Shown here one piece after another: positions 35,604 through 46,821 of a stretch of 64,000 bases of DNA (the first letter of the stretch is position 1; each line of letters starts with the position of its first letter). The stretch covers positions 44,795,210 to 44,859,209 of the forward strand of contig CM038047.1 of the NCBI GenBank assembly GCA_021397845.1. Direction: 5' to 3'. Origin of the DNA: Areca catechu (Eukaryota; Streptophyta; Magnoliopsida; Arecales; Arecaceae). The notes below the pieces were generated by a model. That model was not told the DNA's origin and did no database searches. It saw only the letters and a list, made by a program, of their open reading frames with translations. Both the position numbers and the translations under genes were made by a program.

Positions 35604-37061
35604 TGATGGGGAACTAATATGCATGCAGTTTTTTTTGTATGTTTTACATGTTGAGTTAGGTGATTAATTCCCAAATTTCAGATCAAAATTATTTGTAGGG
35701 AATTTTGTATGAATTTTTGAAGATTAGCATGCAGATTAGGACCTAGAAAAGTAGCAAAGAAGGACCGCCGGGGCTGAGAAGCCTCGGTTAGGGCAAGTTC
35801 TCCTACAATAAAACTACTGGAGGTAGAGGGGTGTACCTGACAATGTCTGTGAAGATCGCAGCGAAGGGGTCTCTCGTTCCTCGATGGATGCGGCCTGGAA
35901 AACCGAGCCAAAGACCCGCGGATACCCGGCTTTCTGCTCGGTGATCCGATTGAGGCTTGGCTGGAGTCGTTGGATTCGTAGGAACTCAGGGACCTGCAAA
36001 CGACCTGTCAGGGGTTAGAAAGCTCACAAAGGAACAAGAAAACAAAGTAAAAACAGCAAGGGAAGGCTTCTTTTGGAGTGGGCGTCCAGGGATCTGGAGG
36101 GTTTGTTGGCAGCAGGAAGATGATTGCAAACACCGGGAAGAAGAACTCTCACAAACCCCTTTATGCACACAGCAGGGTATCACACCACTCAATAGAAGAA
36201 CTCAAGGTTTTCATTCATCAAAAATTCTCCCTTCATACAAGAGGCTAGGGTCCCTTAAATAGACCCTTAACCTTGGGCTCCAAGTAAGGGTACATAAGTC
36301 TTTACATAAGAATCCTTTTCCCTCTCAAACCCTAGCTAGAAAATAAGGAAATATTAGGTAGAAAAATCCCTAAAAATTTTCTTGACTTGGTCAAGACTCC
36401 AAGGATGCCTAGGGGGGCGTGTTGGGCTTCTAGGAGCAGCAAAAGGCCGGCCCAAAGGGGCTCGGGTGCATGGGTTTGGGCCTCTGGAAGCTGGGGTGGC
36501 CTGGTAGCCAGGTAGCAGGAATATTCCCTGGTATCTTGCTTCTTAGGGGCTTGGGCTTGGCACCTGGGCTTGATTTCTTTGGGCTAGGATGCAGATGGAC
36601 CTCTGGAATCATGGATGCCCTTATCTATGAATATACTTTGGCATCTGGAAGAGAATCTGGGCATCTGGAGGGCATATGCAAGAAATCAGGATTTTCTGAA
36701 TTTTCCTCCTGGGGTCTTCAAATCTTCAAGCTGGGTTGGACTTGTGATATACTTCCATGTCTTCAATCTAGTTGGACTTGGTCTTCACTTGTATGATATA
36801 GTCTTGGGTCTTCAGTATGCTTGGACAGGACTCAAAAAAATAAAATTAGCTCAACATGAGCTGACTAGCATTGGACTGAACTAGCTCAACATGAGCTGAC
36901 TAGTACAGAACTAAAATAACAACTAAAAATACTCAAATAACAACTAAAATGGACTCAGATGAGCTTAGCCCTTATTACAGATGGACTCATAAATTATTGA
37001 TCAATTTATAGAGGGTTGAAAAAGCCTCTGTCTTATTCTGGTGCCTCAGGTGTCCCCACCA
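35604..37061 (-). repeat. 5' LTR of element A'
   Basis: 1458 bp on the + strand, TGATGGGGAACTAAT...GGTGTCCCCACCA. It is followed by ACCGG, the target duplication. Confidence 0.9.
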
Positions 37062-37066
37062 ACCGG

Positions 37067-37847
37067 CCAACAAGGGGCGAAGCCACCTCCCAGAGACATT
37101 GGCGAGCAACTCGAAGATTGCGAGGAAGCACCTGCCAATCCATAATAACTATCCGCGATCACCGCTTACACCAAAAGGGCAAGAAGCTCCCTGACCAAGG
37201 TGCAACACTCTCCACCAACCACCTGCGCCACACGAAAGAGGAAGTCAACCAGGAGATTCGAAATCCGGGGGCGGCGGCCCCCCGATCGAGACATTGCCAG
37301 GCTTCCCGAAATGAGATGACCAGAAAGAATGTCAGAACACACGACAGTTTCCCTTATCACAAATCAGGAAAGACGTCCCGTCCACGGTGTAGAACACTGT
37401 TGCACGTGCCTGACAGCCTGGGAAAGATCCCAAGGTGGTGCTCAACGGTCACCTAGACTTAAAAGAACGTTCGACACCCCCAGAGGGGGGAAGGTATGCA
37501 AGTGCAAATTCAACACAGAGCACCACCATTTCACTCAAGCAAGTCAAGGAGAAAAGGCCATGCACAGAATCCCTCTAGCTCGACCACCATCATCCCGACA
37601 CACTTGTGTCCCACTCTCACACCACTCACTCCTCCTAGCATGGAGTCCATCAAGAGAGGCTCGACCAGGAGGACCTGTTCCCCTGGATCGTCACTGACTT
37701 GATCGTCGGAGTACCCCCGTCGGTATCCCCTGCCTGGGTCATTAACCCCATTTTTGCAGGTCCGAAAGAGCAAGACATCCCGAGAATGCAAGAGGGGCGA
37801 TCCGATCTCATCAGCAGCTACAGGCCACGACGATCTTGGCGGCAACA
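37067..37847 (+). repeat. Unclassified retroelement sequence ending in a gypsy LTR-like U5
   Basis: No recognisable protein. The last 150 bp (tcgtcggagtacccccgtcgg, ccatttttgcaggtccg) are the reverse-complement counterpart of the U5-like end of the element B LTR (19060-19140). The block ends at CGGCAACA (37847), where the Mutator-like fragment begins. It is therefore probably an LTR end, in the opposite orientation to B, inserted in the Mutator fragment. The left limit and its target duplication could not be found. Confidence 0.4.
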
Positions 37848-38390
37848 CTTTCCATATTGGAATGTAGCATCAACACTTATTACCGGTCGACAAGACTTAA
37901 ACCCTTCAATGGATGGTGCAAAGGCCCAGAAAACATGATCAAACTTAGCACAATATGGAATACAAGTAGGGATGCTGATGAATTTCATCCTAGTGCCCGG
38001 ATTAAATTCTTCGACAGCATGCAACCATCTTGGCATCATATAATATGAAACATCCCAATCATCACATTATGTGAACTACAGGCAATGATGTAAACTGATC
38101 GTTGAAAACATTATGTCCATGTCCTCATCATCATTTAATGGAACAGGTTCATACTTAACATATATTGCCTGTACAACTTGTGGATATCTATAGATGATCA
38201 ATATTTTTTTTCCACTTCTATCAATATAGAAGATTCTATATATTTTATTCTCTAATTCTTCAAATGTCATACCATGTTTAATTTTAATTACCTTTTTTGG
38301 TCCCTGATTGTACTCAATATCATATTTTCCTCTAATCATAGAACCATTGATATAGCATAAGGCTATGATTGTTTCTCCTATTATGGCCTA
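37848..38390 (-). pseudogene. Mutator-like (MULE) transposase fragment with internal deletion
   Basis: Minus-strand segment 38339-38076 reads IKIKHGMTFEELENKIYR, YRYPQVVQAIYVKYEPVPL and DDEDMDIMF, the N-terminal region typical of plant MULE transposases. Segment 38039-37848 reads FAPSIEGFKSCRPVISVD followed by ATFQYGK, the start of the MULE DDE catalytic domain (first catalytic Asp in ISVD). In an intact transposase several hundred residues lie between these two parts, so a large internal deletion is present. The second part is cut at 37848 by LTR-like sequence. Confidence 0.65.
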
Positions 38391-38640
38391 CATGTTTAAT
38401 AAATAAAAAAAAATTAGAGATAAATTTCTCAAAATATATAATATCATCATTAAATATGTAATAAAACCAAATAAATAACATGACAATAAATTTACAAACA
38501 TAATTAATTATTTAATTTATAAATATACATTTCGATATTTTTTAAGTTTACTGGATATGTACTGAATTATGGATTACTTAAATGATAAATGCATCCTATC
38601 ATCAACTACTGGACAAAGATAGGTCCTATCCCATTTAGGA

Positions 38641-38848
38641 ATTGCATTAATATTACAGGTCAGCTTACAGTAATCAAAAGATGTGCAACGAAGACCGAAT
38701 AAAATTTTGGTAGTATTTTTTCTTAGTTCTCCACATACAAATATTTATGTTTGTGAAGAACAAAAGAAAAATGATACTCAAAATTTCATTCTCTCTTCGT
38801 TGCACACTTTTTGATTACTATAAAATGACCTGTAAAATTATTTGCAAT
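38641..38848. repeat. Foldback hairpin 1 (about 102-bp arms)
   Basis: Left arm 38641-38742 and right arm 38747-38848 are imperfect reverse complements, about 85% by eye. Perfect blocks include attacaggtca, agtaatcaaaa and gtgcaacgaaga. The loop is only a few bases. The structure resembles a foldback MITE or a long small-RNA hairpin. Confidence 0.75.
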
Positions 38849-38875
38849 TCCCAAACTGTCCATTTTTGGATAATT

Positions 38876-38958
38876 AATTGATTAATATGCATAATTCTTA
38901 GCTCCGTACAAATATAAACAAATGTACGGATACTATAGATTATGCATATTAATCAATT
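38876..38958. repeat. Foldback hairpin 2 (about 37-bp arms)
   Basis: AATTGATTAATATGCATAAT at 38876 is repeated as reverse complement ending at 38958. The inner blocks ccgtacaa and atgtacgg also pair. It lies directly after hairpin 1. Confidence 0.75.
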
Positions 38959-39914
38959 GACGGGTCTACGATTCAATATAATACAAATTTTATATTCGTA
39001 TATACAAAAAATCAAATGTTTAACTTAACAGTCAATTTTGACACATAATTTATATAGTAATAACAATATCTGCATACTACACAATGTAAATATTCATGCT
39101 GCACAACTAAAAAAATTAAAATAAATAAATTTACATATATATTAATTTTGTACCACAACTTATTTATATTATAATAAAAATTTATTTATAAGCTATAAAA
39201 TATAATATATTTCAGTCATTATTATTTCATCATAATTTTTTTCTTAATAAACATATCAATTATCTATATTCCTATATTAAATAATATAATCAATATTAAT
39301 TTATTACTCCTACATAATTATATATTCATAAATAACTAATTATTAAAATTATACAATAATAAACTAATTTAATATATTATTTTTTCATAACATAATTTTA
39401 AGAATTCCATGTTTATTAATATTTACTTACCTCATTTTATATACTACTATAATTTTGTCTATTTCAACATTAAAAATACTTATTTTTTATAAATAAATAT
39501 TATATAATATTTTTTAATATCGAATTAAAAAATTTAAAAATATAAGTTTATCCTAAACATTTATCCCAATATTTATTTTTTTAATAATAAACATTATTAA
39601 TTTTTATGATTTATATAATTCTAAATATATATATACTTTAAATCATTAATTAATCGAATATATCAAAGCATATATATATATAATTATACTAACAAAAATT
39701 AAACTAACATGCCGTAAAAAATATCACAAAATATAATACAATCAAAAATTAATTATAAAAAGGATATATAAATCATACCTGCAAATTTGAATACCGAATT
39801 GCTCTGGATATACAATACACTTGAAATTTCTAAAAAAAAAAAACATTAGATCAAATGGTTAGAATATAGAATTCTGGTTTAATATATCTACCCATCTAGG
39901 AATAAAAACAAACA

Positions 39915-40235
39915 CCTAGGGACTGGAGGTGGGGCAGCCAAGAGTGGACCAGTGGGGCAGCCAAGAAGAGACTGGAGGTGGGGCAGCCAAGAGTGGACCA
40001 GTGGGGCAGCCAAGAAGAGACTGGAGGTGGGGCAGCCAAAAGGGAACCGGTGGACCGGTGGTGGGGCAGCCAAGGACCGGAGGTGGGGCAGCCGAGGACC
40101 GGAGGTGGGGCAGCTAAGAAGGGACCGACGGGGCAGCCGAGGACCGGAGGTGGGGCAGCCAAGAGGAGATCGGTGGGGCAACCGAGGACCGGAGGTGGGG
40201 CAGCCGAGGACCAAAGGTGGGGCAGCAAAAGGAAT
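39915..40235 (+). repeat. G-rich minisatellite with GTGGGGCAGCC core
   Basis: About 14 copies of the core GTGGGGCAGCC spaced 21-27 bp. The first part forms 49-bp double units. Later units are GGACCGGAGGTGGGGCAGCC-like. It has strong G over C bias on the + strand. Open frames on both strands (Gly/Pro-rich) result from the repeat and are not called as genes. Confidence 0.85.
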
Positions 40236-40314
40236 CGGAGGTGTGGGGCAAAGCACAGAGCCTCGGCAATGCAAAGGAAAAAACAAAAACCCCGGCGCCT
40301 GCGGGATAAAGTTC

Positions 40315-40510
40315 GGCTGAGAAATCGCGGGTTCGACCTACATTTTTGGACTGAAATCATGGGTTGAATCCATGTTTTCTTAATGAAATCGCGGGTTAAA
40401 TCCACGTTTTCTGTTGAAATCCGCAGACACGTGGAGCCTCCGAGAAGAATCACGGCTTGAACCTACGTTTTCACTCCTAAATTCGCGGTTTCAACCCGCG
40501 TTTTCTCGTG
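40315..40510. repeat. Degenerate short repeat with 'aaatcgcgggtt...cgttttc' units
   Basis: Five imperfect units of the form gaaatcgcgggttnaa(t)cc(t)acgtttt begin near 40320, 40353, 40384, 40448 and 40480. The last contains a self-complementary cgcgg...cccgcg pair. No coding content. Confidence 0.55.
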
Positions 40511-43500
40511 CCCTGCCATGCGGCCCGAACCAACTGCCACGTGTCCAAGCAACGTGGACATGCGACCAAAATCATCTATTTTCGTAAATAAATTGGGACG
40601 GATGGTATTTAGGTAATTAAATATTTTTTTGGTAAAAAACCCCTCTTTTGGCTTCCAGCTAGAGCACATTGTGTGCTTTCTTGTTTCAAATTCAATGAAC
40701 CATGTCAAATCCCATGATCGATAGTACGCCACATTACCCTTCGTAAGTCACCAGTTCTCAATTGCACAATATTCATGGTACATATGCTCTATGATTTGCT
40801 CAAGTGCACTTGTTCACATTGCTGGACCTTGACGTTATATTGTTTGGACCACAGTCACCATGGTCGGATCTAACTTGCCCCCCCAGTGATAACTTTTAAT
40901 CACTTTTGGTATAGGTTGATTTTCTATAGCTCCTTATAGATTTGCAAACCTACGAGAAAAGAGGATAGAGTAGTAGATGGGGGTTCTCTAGAAAAATTAA
41001 ATTTAATTAGGGATGTAGGTGATGAGTTGGAGGAGGATGTCTTGGAAAGTAATCATAATTATTAAATTCGATGAAAACTTTCGATGCATGAGAGTATGCG
41101 CTGACAGGAGAGGGTCCTAGTAGTTAGCCCTCATTGTATAATAAGTTCAAAGCTTCGTTTAAAGAAAAGTAGAGTTTTATTACCGACGGACCGGAGAAGT
41201 TCTACAGTTTGGGCAACAATGTCCTATCGAGCGTCTAGATTTTTTGCCAAGCTACCCCCTAGCAATATCATATATCATTCTAGCATAGATCCTTCAAAAG
41301 ACTTGGCTTCTTTGAAGCTTTTGCTTCTTGGAAACATAGTTCCTAAGAGATTAGTTTTGGGAGGCCAATCTCCACCTTAGTCTTCGTTCAAACTTTGGGA
41401 TTAGAAGGCTCAGTCTTGATTTTGATCTTTATTTTGGCTCGGCTTTGGGCTTATCCTTTTTGACGCAGGTTTCACCTTGGTCTGGCATTGACCATGCCCT
41501 ATGATAGAATGCATCGACCCACCTCTTCCCCCTCTGACATCTCATGGCCTATGAGTCCAACTAGCATACTGACTGTGTGGTTGTGCTCTTAGTCATAGCC
41601 GAGGAGGAGGGCCATACCGGTTCAGTCCAACTCCATCCACGACTCCAGGCCATGGTGCTGAATAATTATCTTGGAAAGTGTGTTTGACTAGCAATACATA
41701 TAGGGGCTGATGGTGATTCGAAAGCCAAAAAACTGATGTAGATGGCGAGAAGAAAGGTTTAACATCTTAGAAGCCTTCAACTGGTCCAACCACCTACCCT
41801 GGCTTGCCCACCTCTATAAGTCTTCTTGCACCAAGCCATGAGGTACTTGTGGATGAGCTTTTCCTTCTCTAGCACCATTTTTGGATATAGTACCTTTAGG
41901 TGGTGGTCAAGGCATCTCTCTGCGTCCACCACCTCAGACCCGCTACTCTCCTGGGTCCATTTGTCTAATGCATGCCCCGCAGGCACTTGGTCCACGATAC
42001 TCTTTGCCATGTCCACTTCTCCTTCAAGTGCTAGGCTGATGGCTTGATGAATAGCTATCAAATGGGTGGACAACATGGGCCTCGAGGTCCCCATTGCCCT
42101 GTGTAGAAATCAACCAAAGGGTTCAGACTTGGGTATAACATTCTGGACACCATTATTGACTGGTTCCCTGAAGGATTAGAACTTCAACTATTGAGCTACT
42201 ATCCTCTTCTGCACCCTTCTCAAGTTCGGATTCCAATCATTGGAGAACTCTAGCAAAGATCCCAGCTAACAATGTTGATGCACCTCCATGATATCTTTGG
42301 TGTCGACTTCGTTTGCTTGGGCTTTAGTTTGGTTCTTTATGGCCAAATGACTAGAAGCAGTTGGGGTGCTTGGATTGATGCTCATGGCTAAGGTATTCAT
42401 GGTTGAGGCTTGTGGTTGAAATGCTCATGGATGAGATGTTTATGACTGAGGCTCATCGCTGATGCTTGTGCATCTAGGGCATTTGCAGTCGAAGCTCCAT
42501 GACTGGTACTCTTGTGGCCAATGCTCACACGGTCGAGGTGTCCTCCTGGATGAAATGCCTGGCTCAAGGCTTGTAGCTAAGGCTATCTTCATCCCCCTCT
42601 GTGTGAAAGCTTAGGAAGATTGATGCTATGATACCCACACGACCGGAACAATCTCCGGGCCATATGGGATTAAATCAAAAGTAGCCGAGGCAGTCCATGT
42701 TGATGTTGTCAAGACCGATGGGGCAGTCATTGATATGGTCGAAACCTCCACAATTGAGGTGCCTGTGACTGAAACATTTGCAACTGAGGTGTCCGTGGTC
42801 GAGGAGCTCAGGTTGGTGCTCATGGGTAGAGGTGGTCAAGATTGAGGTGTCTGGCTTGGTTCTTACAAGAAAGGGAATTATATGTGCTACCTGCAAGAGT
42901 GCTGAGAGTGGACGGGTCTCTAGTGGCTCCCTTAGATAGGGGGCAAAATGAAGATAAAGAACCTATGACTAGCTCCTTGCAGACAAGGGGGAAATGGGGA
43001 TGGACTCCAAAGGGCTTCCTATATCTAGTGAGCCTCCTTCAGACGAGGATGAAACAAAGGTGATGAAACTTCTGGAAACATTGATCCAGGCTTTCGTGCA
43101 GTGATTATTGGCCTGAATCGTAGCCTCCCTCATCTTGTGCATCAAGTCTACCATGGTGCCTAGATTCCCCAAAGGGTAAAACCTTCGTAGAAGCTGGTTG
43201 CATTTTCAACATGATGTGGCGGACATGCAAGCTTTGTCACCTACACCGATTTTTCTGTCCCTAAAGTCTGGGTCTCCCCTGCTTCTTGCACCATCTCTTC
43301 ATCCTACAATTCTTTCTTGCAACCCCACTCCAGGCTTTGCCTTCGATGGCTTCTTGTGGATAGAGAGAAAATAGAGGCTAGTGAGTTTCCCTCGAGGAGG
43401 AGACCACGATGAGGAAGCTTCTGGTGGTTTCATTTTGAGATGGTGCCAGAAGTGAAGGGATTGGGATGGAACGAAGAAAAGAGAAATGCTACCTCGCTTT

Positions 43501-44289
43501 TCCTTTTCTTTTTTCTTTTTTTTTTTATACAGAGGATGCTACCTTTGACATGTTCGCTAGTGGCATTGTCAGGACCAGATTTAGATTTGACCCCCAGGTG
43601 GGCGATGTCAGCTTGGGGGTTTTGGAGCAAGGCCTCCAGTAGGCTAACTAGCTTGCCAAAGAGGTGGTGGTGGCACCGAACACCAAATATACATCCCTTT
43701 GGGTGGCGTAGTAGCTCTGTTTGGTGCTTTTTTCCTGGAACAGGTGATGTAAATATGAACTTTTGGATAGGCCCTTCCTCTATCTATTATAGTTGAAATC
43801 TATCTTTATATGAGAGGATGTGGTGCTCACGGACTGTACTTACAAAAAAATCTGCCGGGATGCCCCAATAAAAGTAATCCAACATTCAAGTATTCAAGTC
43901 AGTGTTAAATAATAAGAAGGAAAAAGTAAAACGGAGAAAGCATAAAAAGAGTGTAGAAATGCATACCTTGGGTGCTCTCAAGGAATCCCCTTTTATACCA
44001 AAGGGATGAGGGCATTTGTGGAACATCAAAACCCTTAGTGGGTTTTGATGAAAGCTGACAGTATTGTAAGCTGTTAGAATATTTATTTGTTTCTTAAGTA
44101 TTATCTTTTTTCGCTTACAACTTTGTCTCTGGTGTTGCCAGTTACATTCTTTAATTGTGGCAAGGATTATAGCCAAAAATGCATCACGTCTCTCTTATTG
44201 GAGGGGATTTAGTGGAGATTATGCAAGATAGCCTCCTGCTATGTTATCATATGCCTGGGAATGAATGTCGAATGAACCTTTCTTATGTT
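40511..44289. other. Unclassified decayed repeat DNA
   Basis: About 3.8 kb of mixed composition with only short broken frames. The minus-strand frame 42094-41777 (105 residues, helical, charged) and frames near 42630-42900 (Ser/Thr-rich) have no motif I recognise. Text at 42885-43050 and 43845-44000 resembles the U5 end and start of gypsy LTRs ('acctgcaagagtg', 'aaaatctgccgggatgcccc'). The region is probably an old gypsy-type element, not resolved further. Confidence 0.35.
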
Positions 44290-44299
44290 TTTGTCAAGA

Positions 44300-44480
44300 T
44301 CCATGATGAAGAGGGTTGAGGGTCAGCCATGTCGAAGACCTATGATGAAGAGGGTTGAGGGTTAGCCATGTCGAAGACCTATGATGAAAAGGGTTAAGGG
44401 TCAACCATGCTAAGACTCATGATGAAGAAGGCTGAGGGTCAGTCATGCTGAAGACTCATGATGAAAAGGGTTGAAAGCCA
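44300..44480 (+). repeat. 39-bp tandem repeat
   Basis: Four to five units of 'gatgaagagggttgagggtc', 'agccatgtcgaagacctat' with exact 39-bp spacing in the first units and some substitutions later. Not coding. Confidence 0.8.
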
Positions 44481-45000
44481 AAGGCTAACGACTGAAGCAC
44501 GAGACTTAGCCAGAATGAAGATCAACTGGCTGACAACTTGTTATACTAAAGATCCAATAACAAGGCCAAAGGTCGAAGCACAAGACTTAGCCAGGATAAA
44601 GATTATTTGGTTGACAACCTGAGTTCGGCCATGGTTTGGGATGCGGCCAATAACTATTTGTGCCTTCATCTCTCAAAAGTCCATGAGATGCCAAGGGTAG
44701 GGGGATTTTCCCTACAACAGACAGCATGCAATCGGTGTAATTCCATTGACTATTCAAGAAATACTATTATTGGCCTTTTCTCCTTCATTTTTGTAGATAT
44801 TTAGTTGATGTTCTATTTAAATAAATGCTTCACATATAAATAATCTAAAGGTGAAAGATCTGATTTTGAGCACCAATGATGCTAAAAGGGGACCTGAATT
44901 TGGCCTTTGCTCATCTTGGAGAAAATCAATGACTATTTATACCTTCATCATTCTCATGAATCCTCTGGATATCAAGGATGGATGATTTTTCCTCTCATCA
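44481..45000. other. Unclassified spacer
   Basis: Contains a second, looser repetition of 'cgaagcacaagacttagccagg' (44493 and 44575) and a short unremarkable frame (44607-44804). Nothing else is recognisable. Confidence 0.4.
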
Positions 45001-45099
45001 AATAATAATAATAATAATAATAATAGTAGTAATAATAATAACAATAATAATAGTATAATACTATCATCATCATCATCATTATTATTATTATTATTATAT
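45001..45099. repeat. Compound trinucleotide microsatellite (AAT)n-(ATC)n-(ATT)n
   Basis: Runs of aat with a few interruptions (45001-45060), then atc repeats (45063-45079), then att repeats (45079-45099). Confidence 0.95.
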
Positions 45100-45860
45100 A
45101 TTTTTGTAAGAAGTGTATGTAGAATGTTTAATCAATTTATAGAGTAATTATTACATACTATTATATAAGACTAATTATAGTATTTTATATATTATTACTA
45201 TCAATACTTGATGATATACTAAATACAATAAAATTTTATTTTTAATGATAGACCAAATACAGTGATTGCACATCTTTCAATATTTATATATCATTCTAGT
45301 ATTTATACCATATCGGTGATCATATCACCCCGGTGATATACTAAACAGTATTTAAAAATCTAATTAATTTGGTCTATATAACCCTGGAGCTCCTGTTGGC
45401 TGGTGGTAGTGAAAACGTTAGGGATATATATAATAAATTTCATTCACTCGGCTGATGTCAATGATAGTCAGGTTGACGTACTCACCTTCGGGTGGGGAAT
45501 AGCTGCGGAAAAAATTAATATGCGCCGTGTATCGAACATTCCTTGACTGTGGTTGGGGAACCGTCTGGGGGTGGCCACGCTCGGGATCTAACTCCTTCCC
45601 CTTTTTGTTTACCAAAAAAAAAAAATCTAATTTATTGATATTTTTTTATTTAAAAAATATTTTTTAAATTTTTCAAGAAATTCAAGGATGCAGTAGTATT
45701 ACCTATTTTTATGATACTCTTCAACTGTTGAAACATATGTTGCCGCCACCGGATGTTGGTGGTGTAGGCAATGTTGCTGCGAGATGCTCACGAGGAGTGG
45801 AATGGCAGGCTTTGATGGTTGACCTAATGGAAGGTTAAGATTGTCCCATCATTTAAATTA
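45100..45860. other. AT-rich region upstream of the LeuRS gene
   Basis: Non-coding. Includes a T-rich and A-rich stretch (45608-45660) and a 200-bp GC-richer block (45380-45605) that ends in an A tract. It contains a B-box-like 'gttcgatac' on the minus strand and might be a SINE remnant. No convincing core promoter is visible; the promoter of the LeuRS gene should lie in 45640-45880. Confidence 0.4.
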
Positions 45861-45869
45861 CCCTTCGCT

Positions 45870-46817
45870 CGGTGCGAGGCTGTCACGCTGCTGCTGAACC
45901 GTGGGCGCCGAGTCTGTCTCCGGTGCCCCGGTCGCAATCTTGTGGAAACCTTAGGTCTCTTCTGGGCCTCCCCTGGCTCCCTCTCATCCCTTCAAGCGGC
46001 TCCTCCTCCAAAGACCTGCTCTTCTTCGATCCAGGGTTTCGGTCCCGTTTCTCTCCAGGTTAGGAGTCATTCCCAGTTTCTTACTTTTATGTGTTAAAAA
46101 TCCATCCAATCTCTTTGTTTCTATGCACTCCCTATTTGTTCCTATGCTTTCTGTAGGTCAAGTTAGATTTCTATTGGTTTTATCAATTTAAAGTAGGTTT
46201 GCAGAAGCCTGTTTTTTTTTTTTTTTTTTCCCTTACAAGAATCGGATAGGAAGGGAAGCAATTCCTTTTGTATTATCCACTGTGACTGGTTCTTGTTCTA
46301 TTTTTCATGCGATTATCATCATTTTTCAATCTTTTAGATTCTCTTGATGTTTGATTGTTTTCCTTTTGTTGAAATTTCTTATAGATTGTCTGTAGCTTTT
46401 ATAAGGTTCGGGACAGCAAAATATGGATTTTGCTTGTATTTTAGTATGATGATGGTTGGCTGGAAATCTGGTGTCTTTAGGCAAAGCTGGAGTGTTCTGT
46501 TTATGTGTTATTGCTAATGATTTTATAATGTGTCTCTCCAGAAAATAAAGCCGTTCTACTTCTTTTTTCTTGACGACATGATATTCCCCCTCTTGTCAAC
46601 AGTTATAATGCAAAAAAATAAATCGATTTCTGGTTTTGTTTTGTTTTTGTTTTTTGTTTAGTTCCTTCTTGATTGTGTCTTGACTGATCATCTTTTTGTT
46701 ATTTTATTCTAAAAAAGTTATTGATATTTGCTATGCAATGAGTATCTATTGTTGAATTGAATTATGAGAAAGTAATCTCGAAAGTTACTTTCCTGAAATC
46801 TTGCAATTGTATAACAG
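45870..46817 (+). promoter_or_regulatory. 5' UTR exon and 5' UTR intron of the LeuRS gene
   Basis: A GC-rich, ATG-free leader (about 45870-46058) ends in ctctccag/GTTAGG, a good donor (GT at 46059-46060). A T-rich stretch of 759 bp follows and ends attgtataacAG (46816-46817), a good acceptor. Exon 2 then starts only four bases before the ATG at 46822. Plant housekeeping genes often carry such leader introns, some of which raise expression. The transcription start is a guess. Confidence 0.6.
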
Positions 46818-46821
46818 CGAA

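Larger units (their letters stand above)
30703..37061 (-). mobile_element. Element A': second copy of family A, inverted, complete with target duplication
   Basis: LTRs at 30703-32160 and 35604-37061, primer-binding site on the minus strand at 35600-35589, and identical 5-bp duplications ACCGG (30698-30702, 37062-37066). Internal content mirrors element A: leader, long Tyr/Pro-rich ORF, chromodomain remnant. It lies 1.4 kb from A with 3' ends facing, so the two form a large imperfect inverted repeat. The two LTRs differ at roughly 17 positions by eye, so the insertion is fairly young. Confidence 0.9.
38391..39890. other. AT-rich non-coding stretch
   Basis: About 1.5 kb with no usable frame, very high A+T, scattered TA runs (39660-39685). 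It holds two foldback hairpins (38641-38848, 38876-38958). It may be the 5' non-coding part of the MULE, which is inference from position only. Confidence 0.6.

Noticed and set aside
37398..37847. A 450-bp solo LTR with TGTTGC...GGCAACA ends.
   Set aside because: The flanking five bases (aacac and ctttc) do not match and the left limit has no other support.
39896..40453. Open frames of 120-185 residues rich in Gly, Pro and Cys.
   Set aside because: They translate the GTGGGGCAGCC minisatellite; composition follows the repeat, not coding.
45380..45620. tRNA-derived SINE on the minus strand (B-box-like gttcgatac, A/T tract).
   Set aside because: No convincing A box, no target duplication, and the polarity of the A/T tract relative to the B box is wrong for a typical SINE.
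46801..46821. Upstream in-frame extension of LeuRS starting at TTG.
   Set aside because: The codons lie at the 3' end of the predicted 5' UTR intron; the ATG at 46822 gives the normal N-terminus.
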